Assembly (NCBI GenBank): GCA_016712315.1
Contig: JADJRG010000029.1
Coordinates: 1,065,134-1,129,133, forward strand
Source: Nannocystis sp.
GTDB lineage: Bacteria; Myxococcota_A; Polyangia; Nannocystales; Nannocystaceae
Direction: 5' to 3'
Length of the DNA: 64,000 nucleotides
Shown here: positions 1 to 9,200 of the stretch, one piece after another
How the letters are laid out: each line of letters begins with the position of its first letter
How positions within the stretch are numbered: the first letter of the stretch is position 1
Notes under the pieces: model-generated
Seen by the model: only the letters and a program-made list of their open reading frames with translations
Databases searched by the model: none
What the model was told of the DNA's origin: nothing
Position numbers and translations under genes: made by a program

Positions 1-1
1 G

Positions 2-1495
2 GGCGCGCGCGCCCACATCGAGAAGAGCCTGCGCCGAGTGATCACCTTGGCCACCGCGGCCTTGATCATCCTCCTCCTGGCGGGCGCCGTCTTGGCGACG
101 TGGTGGCAGTTGGATCTGCTCCGAGTCGCGCTCGAATGGGGAGAAAAGGCCTTCCTGGCCGACGTCTCGGCGACGCTCTACGCCGGACTCAAGATCCTCG
201 GGATCGCTGGCGCGATCCTGCTCGGATACGGGCTCGTGCGCGCGCTGATCGCCTCGCTGCTCCGCTCGGTGACCGCGATCCCCGCCCTCGAGCCGCAGCG
301 AGTCACGCTGGGGCTCCTGAAGCTCCGGCTCTCCTCGCTGATCAACTCGGCGGCGATCTTCACCGCCCTGCTGGTCTATAGCTCGTTCGCGGGGGCGCCC
401 GCCTACATCCACGAGCCGCTCCTCACGATCACCTACCTCGTGCTCGGGGTCGTCGGTGCGCGCGCCTTCGCCTTGCTCTGCACGGTCGGCGTCGACATCG
501 GCGGCCAGCTCGTGCGCGCGCTCGGCGACCTCAACTCGCCGCTCGGCTACGTCGGGCGCTTTGAGCGGCTCGACCAGGTCGTTACGTTGACCAAGCGCAC
601 CCTCGAGTACTTGGTCTTCCTCGGCGCTGCGACCTGGATCTCGTCCAAGATCCAGCCCGGCTCCTTCCTCGAGGACGTCGGCCTGCGCCTGATCCGAGTC
701 CTGGCGCTCGTCTACATCGGCCGCATCCTCGTCGAGGTCATCAACTTGGTCCTGCGCGAGCTGCTGCTCGCGGGCGCGGCCGCGCGCAGCACCCGCGCGC
801 AGCAGCAGCGGCACACCCTGCTGCCCCTCGTCCAGAGCGTGCTCCGGTACGCGGTCTATTTCCTGCTCTTGGTGATGGGCCTGAGCGAGCTCGGGGTCGA
901 GACCGCGCCCTTGATCGCCGGCGCCGGGCTCTCCGGCCTCGCGCTCGGCCTCGGCGCCCAAGCGTTCTTCAGCGACATCGTCTCTGGCTTCTTTATCTTC
1001 GTCGAGGGCACGTTCTACGTCGGCGATCGGGTGCAGGTCGGCGAGGTGATCGGCATCGTCGAGGAGATCGGCGTCCGGGCGATCAAGATCCGCCACGAGA
1101 GCGGCGTTCTCCACACGATCCCTAACGGCGAGGTGCGCAGCGTCGCCAACCACGCGGCCAGCTACGTCAACGCCGTCGTCGAGTTCACGGTCCCCTACGA
1201 TCAGGACGTGCCCAAGGTCATGGCCGCGGTCAAGGATCACATCGAGGCGTTCCGCCCGCGCTACCCCGACATCCTCGGCGAGACCGAGATCGTCGTCGAG
1301 GATCTCTCCGCCAGCGGCGCCCTGATCCAGACGCTCACCAAGGTCAAACCCGGCCGCGACGAGGACGCCTCGGAGGCGATCCGCGCCGAGATCCTCGCGG
1401 CGCTCACCGCGATCGGCGTGAAGCCGCAAGGCTTCCAGACCCTGCGCTTCGACCCCAAGCACCCGCTGGCGCTCGCCAACGGCGCGCGCGTTTAG
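2..1495 (+). CDS. MscS-family mechanosensitive channel (5' partial)
   Basis: Inner-membrane small-conductance mechanosensitive channel that releases solutes during osmotic down-shock. The frame is open to the left edge, reading GARAHIEKSLRR before a GTG at 38, so the N-terminus probably lies outside the window. Several hydrophobic helices come first. They are followed by the family's Gly/Ala-rich pore helix (GLSGLALGLGAQAFF, about nt 927-970) and the beta domain (DRVQVGEVIGIVEEIG, IPNGEV). The C-terminal alpha/beta domain is complete and ends at a TAG. The MscS assignment rests on this pore helix plus beta-domain signature. The next gene starts 21 bp downstream on the same strand, so the two may be co-transcribed. 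Confidence 0.88.
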   Translation, partial: GARAHIEKSLRRVITLATAALIILLLAGAVLATWWQLDLLRVALEWGEKAFLADVSATLYAGLKILGIAGAILLGYGLVRALIASLLRSVTAIPALEPQRVTLGLLKLRLSSLINSAAIFTALLVYSSFAGAPAYIHEPLLTITYLVLGVVGARAFALLCTVGVDIGGQLVRALGDLNSPLGYVGRFERLDQVVTLTKRTLEYLVFLGAATWISSKIQPGSFLEDVGLRLIRVLALVYIGRILVEVINLVLRELLLAGAAARSTRAQQQRHTLLPLVQSVLRYAVYFLLLVMGLSELGVETAPLIAGAGLSGLALGLGAQAFFSDIVSGFFIFVEGTFYVGDRVQVGEVIGIVEEIGVRAIKIRHESGVLHTIPNGEVRSVANHAASYVNAVVEFTVPYDQDVPKVMAAVKDHIEAFRPRYPDILGETEIVVEDLSASGALIQTLTKVKPGRDEDASEAIRAEILAALTAIGVKPQGFQTLRFDPKHPLALANGARV

Positions 1496-1515
1496 ACCTC
1501 AAAGCCGAGCGGGCG

Positions 1516-2499
1516 ATGGTCGACCACTTCAACATCCGCGCCACCGAGCCCCGCCTCTACGGCGCTTCTGCCCGTGACGCGGACACGCCCGAGCTGGTCG
1601 CGCCGGACGGCGCCCCTCCCGGCCCCTGGACCGTCGAGAGCAGCTACCGCTTCTGCGAGCGGATGGCGGCGGCTCACGACGAGAACTTCCCGGTCGCGTC
1701 GCGCTTCCTCCCCGATCACCTGCGGCGGAGCGTCACCGCGCTCTACGCCTTCGCCCGCAGCGCCGACGACTTCGCCGATGAGCCGCGCTACGAGGGCCGC
1801 CGGGTCGAGGCCCTCGACGCCTGGCAGGGGCTGCTCGAGGGCTGCTACCACCGCGAGGTCCAGCACCCGGTCTTCACCGCCCTGCGCGATACGGTGCGCA
1901 CCCACGAGATCCCGATCACGCCCTTCATGGCGCTCCTCACCGCCTCCCGGATCGACCTCACCACGAGGCGCTACGCGACCTTCAGCGAGCTGCGCCGCTA
2001 CTGCGCCCTAGCCGCGAACCCCATCGGTCAGCTGGTGCTCCACATCCACGGCTACCACGAGCCTCATCTCCACCGCTTGAGCGACGAGATCTGCGCCGCC
2101 TTGCAGATCACCAACTTCCTGCAAGACCTGAGCGTCGACGTCCCGCGCGGGCGCTTCTACCTGCCCGAGGAGGATCTCATCCACTTCGGGGTGACGCGCG
2201 ACGATCTGCTCGCCGGGATCAGCACCCGCGCCTTCAAGGAGTTGATGGCCTTCTCGGTCGCCCGCGCCCGCGCGCTCTTCCTCCGCGGCCGGCCGCTGAT
2301 CCGCCAGGTCTCGCCAGGCCTGTCGATGGAGCTCGACGCGACCTGGCGCGGCGGCATGTCGATCCTCCAGCGGATCGAGGCGCTCGACGACGAGCTGCTA
2401 CGGCGCCGGCCGACCCTCAGCAGGCGCGACATGGCTGAGATCACCAGCCGCTCGCTCTTCTCCTTCGGCCGCCGCCTTGTGGCGCGCGCGTGGAGGTGA
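1516..2499 (+). CDS. hpnC: Hydroxysqualene synthase HpnC (squalene/phytoene synthase family)
   Basis: Predicted to convert presqualene diphosphate to hydroxysqualene, in the HpnC-HpnD-HpnE route to squalene for hopanoids or sterols. It is 327 aa, slightly longer than typical because of about 35 extra N-terminal residues before the conserved start of the fold. The HpnC hallmark ENFPVAS is at about residue 56. The first Asp-rich metal-binding motif is SADDFADE (about 81), and the second lies in LQDLSVDVPRGRFYLP (about 203). HpnC rather than HpnD is inferred from ENFPVAS plus YAFARSADD. No hpnD or hpnE is adjacent, so the pathway must be completed elsewhere. Confidence 0.8.
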   Translation: MVDHFNIRATEPRLYGASARDADTPELVAPDGAPPGPWTVESSYRFCERMAAAHDENFPVASRFLPDHLRRSVTALYAFARSADDFADEPRYEGRRVEALDAWQGLLEGCYHREVQHPVFTALRDTVRTHEIPITPFMALLTASRIDLTTRRYATFSELRRYCALAANPIGQLVLHIHGYHEPHLHRLSDEICAALQITNFLQDLSVDVPRGRFYLPEEDLIHFGVTRDDLLAGISTRAFKELMAFSVARARALFLRGRPLIRQVSPGLSMELDATWRGGMSILQRIEALDDELLRRRPTLSRRDMAEITSRSLFSFGRRLVARAWR

Positions 2500-2586
2500 G
2501 GTCGTGGGTGAGCGGGCGGGCCCGGGGGGGGCGGCGAGACGAACCTTGTCCTATCGTTCACTCTCGCGTTCATGGTACGCTGACGC

Positions 2587-4107
2587 ATCACCACCCACCT
2601 CGCCCGACTCACCCTCCTCGCGCCGCTCGTCGCCGGCTGCACGTCGGGCGCCGACGCGACCACAGGCGAGACCACAGGCGCGACCACAGACGCCTCCGGG
2701 TCCTCCGGAACCGCCGCGCCGACCACCTCCACCTCCGGCGGATCGCAGGGCACCGCCTCGACGAGCGCCGCCTCCGAGACCTCCGAGACCTCCGGGACCT
2801 CGACCACGGAGACCACCGCCGCGACCGTCGACCCGACCTCCTCGACCTCCGGCGACCCGACGACGACCACGTCGACCACATCGACCACATCGAGCCCAAC
2901 GACCACCGAGGATCCGACGAGCACCGGCGGCGACCTCTGCGGCGACGGCGTCGTCGATCCCGGCGAGGCCTGCGACGACGGTAATGACGTCGACGCCGAC
3001 GGCTGCGACGCCGGCTGCACCTGGACGCCCTGCGTGTTCCTCTGGCAGAAGAGCTACCCCAGCCCCGGGATCACCCGCCACGGCCGGGGCATCGCCGCCG
3101 ACCTGGCGGGCGACCTGGCGATCGTCGCCCAGGTCAAGCCCGCCCAAGCCGACGCGCGGATGATCGCGCTAAGGCTCGACCCGGACGGCGCCCTCCTGTG
3201 GGAGAGCCCGCCAGCGATCGATCTCCGCACCGAGGCCAGCCGGGTGGTCGCCACCGCCGACGGCGGGGCGCTCCTGGTCGCCACCGAATTCTCCGGGCCG
3301 TCGAGCGACATGGTCCGCCGCGTCACCGCCGACGGCGACCTCGACTGGCTCGCCTACCAGATCCTGCCCCAGTACTCCTTCGGCCACGACCTCGCGCTCG
3401 CGCCCGGCGGCGGGCTGGTGGTCGCCGGCTACCGGCTGGTCAACAACCTCAACGTCCCGTGGATCGCCCGGCTCGACGCGAGCACCGGCGCTGCCGAGTG
3501 GACCCAGATCGGCCAGCTCCCCGGCGCGACCTCGACCGCCCACTTCGGGGTCGCGGTCGACGCAGCCGGCGACATCTACACCACCGGCATCACCCGGATC
3601 GAGCCATCCACCCGGCTCGTCCTGCGCCGCTTCGACCCCGCCGGGATCCAGAAGTGGGCGGTCGACGTCGAGAGCCCGGCCGGCTTCGCGCGCGGCTGGG
3701 ACGTCCACCCCCGCCCCGGCGGCGGCGTCGCGGTCGCCGGCGAATTCTTCTACGGCAAATCCGGCAAGACCGGCGGTGACCTCTGGGTCGGCGCCTTCGA
3801 CGACTCCGGCGCGCTCCTCTGGTCCGACCTCCATGACGGCGGCCCCGGCGAGAGCTACGACCGCGTCGACGGCGTCGTCGTCGGCCCCGACGGCGATATC
3901 CACGTCGCCGGCGCGGTCCAGCCAGGCAAGTACAACGGCGTCTACCGGCGCTACGAGAGCGACGGCGACCTCCGCTGCTCCGTGGTCGTCGACGCGAGCC
4001 CAGGCCTCCACACGGTCTTCTTCGGCATCGACCTCGCGCCAGGCGGCTTCCCGGTGCTCACCGGCTACACCGGCTCAAACCTCTTCGCGGCGAAGATGAC
4101 CCCGTGA
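2587..4107 (+). pseudogene. Thr-rich lipoprotein with Cys-rich repeat and beta-propeller; start codon missing
   Basis: The frame from 2587 reads ITTHLARLTLLAPLVAGC, a good lipoprotein signal peptide with lipobox. A Thr/Ser-rich linker of about 95 residues follows, then the myxobacterial Cys-rich repeat (CGDGVVDPGEACDDGN). The rest, about 350 residues, is a repetitive Gly/Asp-rich beta-propeller resembling delta-60/SBBP repeats (GDIYTTG, VVVGPDGDIHVAG). No ATG, GTG or TTG precedes the signal peptide: the codon there is ATC, preceded by CGC and an in-frame TGA (2581-2583). The only in-frame GTG (3034) lies after the lipobox and Cys repeat and would remove export. Either ATC initiates, or a single ATG-to-ATC change killed the gene. 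The reading frame itself is intact, so loss would be recent. Predicted cell-envelope location; function unknown. Confidence 0.7.
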
Positions 4108-4137
4108 TCTGCGGTCGCCTCGGGCGAGCGTCGTGGC

Positions 4138-4992
4138 CTACTTCCACAGGCTGACCGCGCGCGACGCGACCACCGCGCGGACCTGGCCGAAGCGCCCGGC
4201 CCCGCGGATGTCGGCGAACGCCGGGCAGTGGTCCAACCAACCGACGTCGATAAAGGGCAGCGCGGTCAGGTCCTCGAGCGCCGCGAGGGAGGCCTCGACC
4301 CGCCCCGACGCCGCATAGAACTCGGTCGCGACCTGCAGCCAGAACACCTGGTACGACGGAGAGGGGACCACCCCCGCGGCCGCCAGCAGATCGTCCACCG
4401 TCTGCATCACCCGCTCACCGCGGGCGAACGAGCGCAGCGGCTCGATCAACCCCCGGGTGAAGCTCCCGGGGGGAGCGACCGCCGCGATCCGCTCGGCGAT
4501 CGACCCGGCGCCCGCGCGATCGCCCCGCCACAGCGCCACGCGGGCGCCGATGAGGTTGGCGCTCACCTCGTTGCCGGTGACCGCGAGCGCCTGCTCGAGC
4601 ACGTGCTGGCACTTCTCCCACTGCGGCACCAGCGCGTACGAGCGCGCGAGGTTCCACCACGCGTGCTGGATGTTGGGCTCGATCTTCAGGGCGAGCTCGA
4701 GCCGCCGGATCCCCTCGTCGAGGTGGCCCGACTCGATCAGGAAGCGGCCGAGGTAGGCCGAAGCCTCCGCGTACCGCGGATCGCGCGCCAGCGCCTCCTT
4801 AAACGCGCGTACGCTCGCCCGCAGGTCGCCCTGGTGTAGCCGCACCAGCCCCAGCGCGCCGAAGGTCGCCGCCGAGCCCGCGTCGGCGTTAAGGGCCCGC
4901 AGCGCCCAGTCCTCCGCCTCGGCCACCCACGCTCGTAAGTCGCCGTCGCGGCGGGCGAGCGCGAGTCGGACCAGGAGCAGCGACCGAGGTCT
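4138..4992 (-). pseudogene. TPR-repeat protein, 5'-truncated
   Basis: C-terminal part of a tetratricopeptide-repeat protein. Clear TPR helices run through LRASVRAFKEALARDPRYAE, IRRLELALKIEPNIQHAWWN and QWEKCQHVLEQAL. A GTG at 4926 could start a 262-aa product, but TPR-like coding continues in frame upstream of it (LLLVRLALARRDGDLRAWV) to about 4990. No ATG, GTG or TTG occurs before the in-frame TGA at about 5066. The 5' end of the gene is therefore missing. It meets a second 5'-truncated gene head to head at about 4990, which suggests a rearrangement junction. No specific partner can be deduced. Confidence 0.65.
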
Positions 4993-5408
4993 GGACCTCC
5001 CCCTTTCTTGATATCGACGTCTCGTTCGACTGCGCGCGCGACGACGTTCTCGGCCCGCAGAGTCTCATGGGAAGGGACTATATGTGGACTGTTCGATCGT
5101 TCGACGTCGACGATGACGGCGTGTATGGCGTTTACTTAGAGTCTGAAGGCGATCCCGACGTCATCGCGATGATCTCGGGCTGCGGCTCATGCGCGGATCA
5201 GATCGAAGTCCGCCCAGTGAACGATGGGTCGATCTTCCCCGAGCTGAGGGCTGGCCGATACCGCGCGATGTTATTCAAGCGGCTCGATCGGCCTGGAGAC
5301 GTGAGGCTCACCGTCTATCGCCAGATAGTTAGTCCGGGTGATAATACGGCCGCTATTCCTAACTCAGCTCATCTGTTCAGGCCGGCACACCTCGTATGTG
5401 ATGTTTGA
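4990..5408 (+). pseudogene. C-terminal fragment of an unrecognised protein
   Basis: I do not recognise this protein. An ATG at 5067 gives a 113-aa product, but the frame is open upstream with protein-like sequence (TEVWTSPFLDIDVSF) to about 4990, so it is probably the tail of a longer gene. It contains a CGSC motif and is richer in A/T at third positions than its neighbours, which fits a different origin. It abuts the truncated TPR gene in divergent orientation with no room for a promoter. Confidence 0.4.
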
Positions 5409-5583
5409 TTATTACGGTGAGACACGATCGAGACAGAGAACCTTCGATTCTATAGCGGGTGACGACATCCCGAAGGACGCGGCCCACCCTGAAGATAAGG
5501 TCCTACCGCGACCGGCCGTCAAGCGGCATCCCCGGCAAGAAGCAGGCGCGTGAGCCGCAGCCCCGCGCACCTCAGGCTGACGA

Positions 5584-5811
5584 TCACTCGCGAGCAAGGG
5601 CGATCAGGATCGGGAGGATGAGGCGATCGCGGGCGCGACCCGTGCTGCTCTTGATCTCGATCAGCGTCCCGAGGTCGATCACACGGAGGCGGATCTCGTC
5701 GAGTTCCAGGTTGACGCTCTTCGGAGCGAGCTCATCGAAGCCGCGCCCGTCGTGCAGGCGGCAGAGGATGTCAAGCGGACCCAGGATCAGCCTCGCTCGG
5801 TCGTGGCTGGC
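5584..5811 (-). pseudogene. Nucleotidyltransferase-like C-terminal remnant
   Basis: The frame reads LILGPLDILCRLHDGRGFDE and later IDLGTLIEIKSSTGRARD, ending ILPILIALARE and a TGA. This pattern (GPLD...VxDLxTLIxxKxxxGRxKD) is the C-terminal half of MNT/AbiEii-like nucleotidyltransferases common in myxobacteria. The N-terminal catalytic GSxxxDxD part is absent: an in-frame TGA closes the frame at 5812-5814. It overlaps the 3' end of the small gene at 5787-6095, which suggests deletion of a small-protein/nucleotidyltransferase pair's middle section. The family call is from memory of the motif. Confidence 0.5.
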
Positions 5812-6095
5812 TCATCGGCAGATCTACGCAGGCGTGCAAGTACGCGGGCGCTGCGGGTAGCCGCGCGCAGGCGCTCGATCGGGCTCATGGCGAGGGACCA
5901 CCGGATCAGCCCCAGGTCGACCTCGTAGGAGGCCTGGAGGACCTCAGGATCGACCTCTGCGAGGCGAGCCTCCAGGGCCGCGAGGTGCTCGTACGCGCCC
6001 TGCTCGTCGGGAAAGACGCCGGCGTCGTCGGGAAGGGCGCCGGCGTCGTCGGCGCGCCCGCCACGCAGGCGGGCTCCAGGTGGCGGCGTGGGCAC
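5787..6095 (-). CDS. Small Asp/Ala-rich hypothetical protein (102 aa)
   Basis: Starts at GTG 6095. After an Asp/Gly-rich N-terminus, a helical segment follows (LAALEARLAEVDPEVLQASY) and then a basic C-terminus (MSPIERLRAATRSARVLARL). The MSPIERLRA signature resembles the small partner found beside nucleotidyltransferases like the remnant directly downstream; that pairing is inference. No Shine-Dalgarno sequence is evident. It diverges from the DISARM operon, leaving about 170 bp between the two starts. Confidence 0.45.
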   Translation of the reverse strand: MPTPPPGARLRGGRADDAGALPDDAGVFPDEQGAYEHLAALEARLAEVDPEVLQASYEVDLGLIRWSLAMSPIERLRAATRSARVLARLRRSADEPATTERG

Positions 6096-6228
6096 GTCGC
6101 GAGAGTAGTCGTCGGCGCCTCAGAGCGCTAGCCCGGTCCGGATGGCGGGTGATCTTTGCACTGATCAGCGCGGATCCGTCCGCGACCGCGACCGCGGCGA
6201 GGCACTGGCCCGCTCGCGCGCTTCCTCC

Positions 6229-6257
6229 TTGGATGCGGACCCTCTTCCGTGTTTTAC
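6229..6257 (+). promoter_or_regulatory. Candidate sigma70-like promoter for the DISARM operon
   Basis: TTGGAT (6229-6234) and TTTTAC (6252-6257) are separated by 17 bp and lie just upstream of the preferred drmD GTG at 6268, so the transcript would be nearly leaderless. This stands out in a region with few A/T runs but is a visual match only. Confidence 0.25.
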
Positions 6258-6267
6258 TCGGCGGCGC

Positions 6268-9200
6268 GTGCCCGGCAAGGCCAACCTAGCCCTCGCAGAA
6301 GCGAGCACCAGCGCCGCACGTGAGCGGCCGGACCTCCTGGTCGACCTCGCCCTCCACCTCGGCATCGACCGCGACGCTGTCGAGCGCTGGCTCGGGCTCG
6401 TCCACGGCCGCACCAAGCTCGCCAACGCCTTCGGCCGCCTCTGGCCTGCCGACCCCGACCACTTCCGCCCGCGCGCGGCCCTCCCCGAGGACCTCGCAGC
6501 CGCCCGCAACGCCGCCGCCCGTCGCGACCCGGCCCTCCTCCTGGAGCTCGCCCGCCACCTCGGCGCCGCTCCCGCCCACGTCGAGGCGGACCTCAAGGCG
6601 GAGCACCACCGCATGCGCCTCGACACCTGCCGCTTCGACGCCTGCGAGAGCGCCTACCGCGCCGCCCTCGCCTCTCGCGGCGCAGACCTCGGCGTCGCCC
6701 CAGCCGCCTCTGCCGCCCCCGTTTCTGCCCCCCCGGCCACCCGCGCGATCCCGCCCGCCATCGCCCTCCTCCGTGTCTCCGACGCCCGCGCCGACGACCG
6801 CGTCCTCTTTAAGCTCGCCGACGCCCTCGACCAGACCCCCGGCATGATCCGCGCCGCCCTCGCCCGCGCCCATCACCGCCAGCGCCTCGACACCGTCGAC
6901 TTCGCCCCCGCCGGCCCCTCCCAGGAGCTGCTCCTCGCCCGCCCCGCCGCTGGCACCTCGATCGCCGACGATCCCTTCGAGCCCCCGCCGCCCCCGCCGC
7001 CGCCACCTCCGCCACCTCCGCGCGCCTCCGACGATCCCTTCGAGCCCCCGCCGCTCCCCGAGCCCCCGCCGTACACCGCCCGCGACGGCGACCTCGCCCG
7101 CTACGCCGCCAAGCGCCCCGCCCCTGCGGCCCGCCCCTCCGCGCTCCCGCCGCGCCCCGCCGCCGATCCTGGCGCCCTCCCGAGGCCTGGCCAGATCGCC
7201 CGCTGCCGCCACCGCAACTGGCTCGTTGAGGCCGTCCATCCGCCGCGCGAAGACCGTCGCAACGCCGCCCACCTCGTCGACCTCGTCTGCCTCGACGACG
7301 ACGCCCCAGGCCGCGCCCTCAGCGTCCTTTGGGAGCTCGAGCTCGGCGCCACGCTCACCGAGCCCGAGGCCGGCCAGCTCCGCGGCCTCCAGGCCTTTGA
7401 TCCCCCCGAGCACTTCGCCGCCTACCTCAACACCCTCCGCTGGAACGCCACCACCGCCGCCGACCAGACCCTCTTCCAGGCCCCTCTACGCGCCGGGATC
7501 CACGTCCAGCCCTACCAGCTCGCGCCCCTCATGAAGGCCCTCGAGCTCCCCCGCGCCAACCTCTTCATCGCCGACGACGTCGGCCTCGGCAAGACCATCG
7601 AGGCCGGCCTCGTCCTCCAGGAGCTGCTCCTCCGCCAGCGCGTCGACTTCGTCCTCGTCGTCGCCCCCGCCAGCGTCTGCCTCCAATGGAAGGAAGAGCT
7701 CTACAAGCGCTTCGGCCTCCACTTCCAGGTCTACGACCGCGACTTCGTCGCCCAGACCCGCCAGCAGCGCGGCTACAAGGTCAACCCCTGGACCACCCAG
7801 AAGCGCTTCATCCTCTCCTACCCGCTCCTCCGCCGCGCCGAGCACCTAGAGCCCCTGCGCGCCTTCCTCAGCGAGCACCGCGAGCACGGCAAGCGCCGCA
7901 AGTCCCTCCTCATCCTCGACGAGGCCCACACCGTCGCCCCCGCCTCGGGCGCCGCCTACGCGGTCGACTCCCAGATCACCCGGATCGCCCGCGAGCACCT
8001 CTGCCCGCGCTTCGAGAACCGCCTCTTCCTCTCCGCCACCCCTCACAACGGCCACAGCAACTCCTTCTCCGCCCTCTTGGAGCTCCTCGATCCCCAGCGC
8101 TTCCACCGCGCCACCCCCGTCACCAAGAGCGCCGACTCGCTCCGCGCCGTGATGGTCCGCCGCCTCAAGCGCGACATCCGCCGGGTCGCCCGCGGCCTCT
8201 TCCCGCGGCGTGAGGTCATCGCCCTCACCCTCCGCCACCACCAAGGCGCCTGGACCGCCCAGGCCGCCCTCCACGCCCCCCGCCCGGAGCTCCCCGGCTA
8301 CCAGCGCCCCGCCCTCCCCCTCGCCGCCCCCTGGACCCTGCCTGCCGCCGGCGAAGCCCCCGAGCTCGCCCTCGCCCGTATGCTGCGCGACTACGAGCTC
8401 GCCGTCGCCCCCGCCAACAAGCGCCAGCGCCTCGTCTTCGCCAACCTCCAAAAGCGCCTCCTCTCCTCGATCCCCGCCTTCTACCGCACCCTCTGCGCCC
8501 ACGCCCTCCGCTTCGACGACCACTTCGCCGGCCGCCTCGACGCCCTCGCCGCCCTCGCCGCCCTCGCCCCGCCCGACGGCGCCGCCGAGCTCGACGACAG
8601 CGACCTCGATCGCCCCGACGAAGCCCTCGAAGCCGAGGAGCAGGAGCGCACCGCCGCCGCCACCGCCAGCCTCGGCCCGCCCTCGGAGCGCGCCCGCGCC
8701 CACCTGGGGGCCATGCTCGATCTCGCCCGCCGCCACGCCGCCACCCCCGACGGCCGCGTCCACGCCCTCCTCGAGTGGATCCGCCAAAACCAGTGCCCCG
8801 CCGCCCACCTCGGCGACGCCGCGCCGCCCGCCGATCGCCGCTGGGGCCCCCGCAAGCTCATCATTTTTACCGAATACACCGACACCAAGAGCTGGCTGCG
8901 CCGCCTCCTCCTCCGCGCCTTCGAGGGCACCGAACGCGGCGACGAGCGCCTCCTCGAGCTCCACGGCGCGATCGGCGACGACAAGCGCGAAGAGATCCAG
9001 CGCGCCTTCAACGCCCCCCCCGCCGATCACCCCGTCCGGATCCTCCTCGCCACCGACGCCGCCCGCGAGGGCATCAACCTCCAGGGCGCCTGCGCCGACC
9101 TCATCCACCTCGACATCCCCTGGAACCCCGCCCGCTTAGAGCAGCGCAGCGGCCGCATCGATCGCACCCTCCAGCCCGAGCCTGAGGCCCGCTGCCACTA

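Noticed and set aside
2490..2984. Arg/His/Asp-rich plus-strand frame over the lipoprotein linker
   Set aside because: Frame-shifted reading of the Thr-rich linker codons (ACC, ACG), not a repeat protein.
6142..6267. ATG 6142 as the drmD start
   Set aside because: The added 42 residues are Arg-rich without fold character and overlap the candidate promoter; GTG 6268 fits better, though ATG 6142 cannot be excluded.
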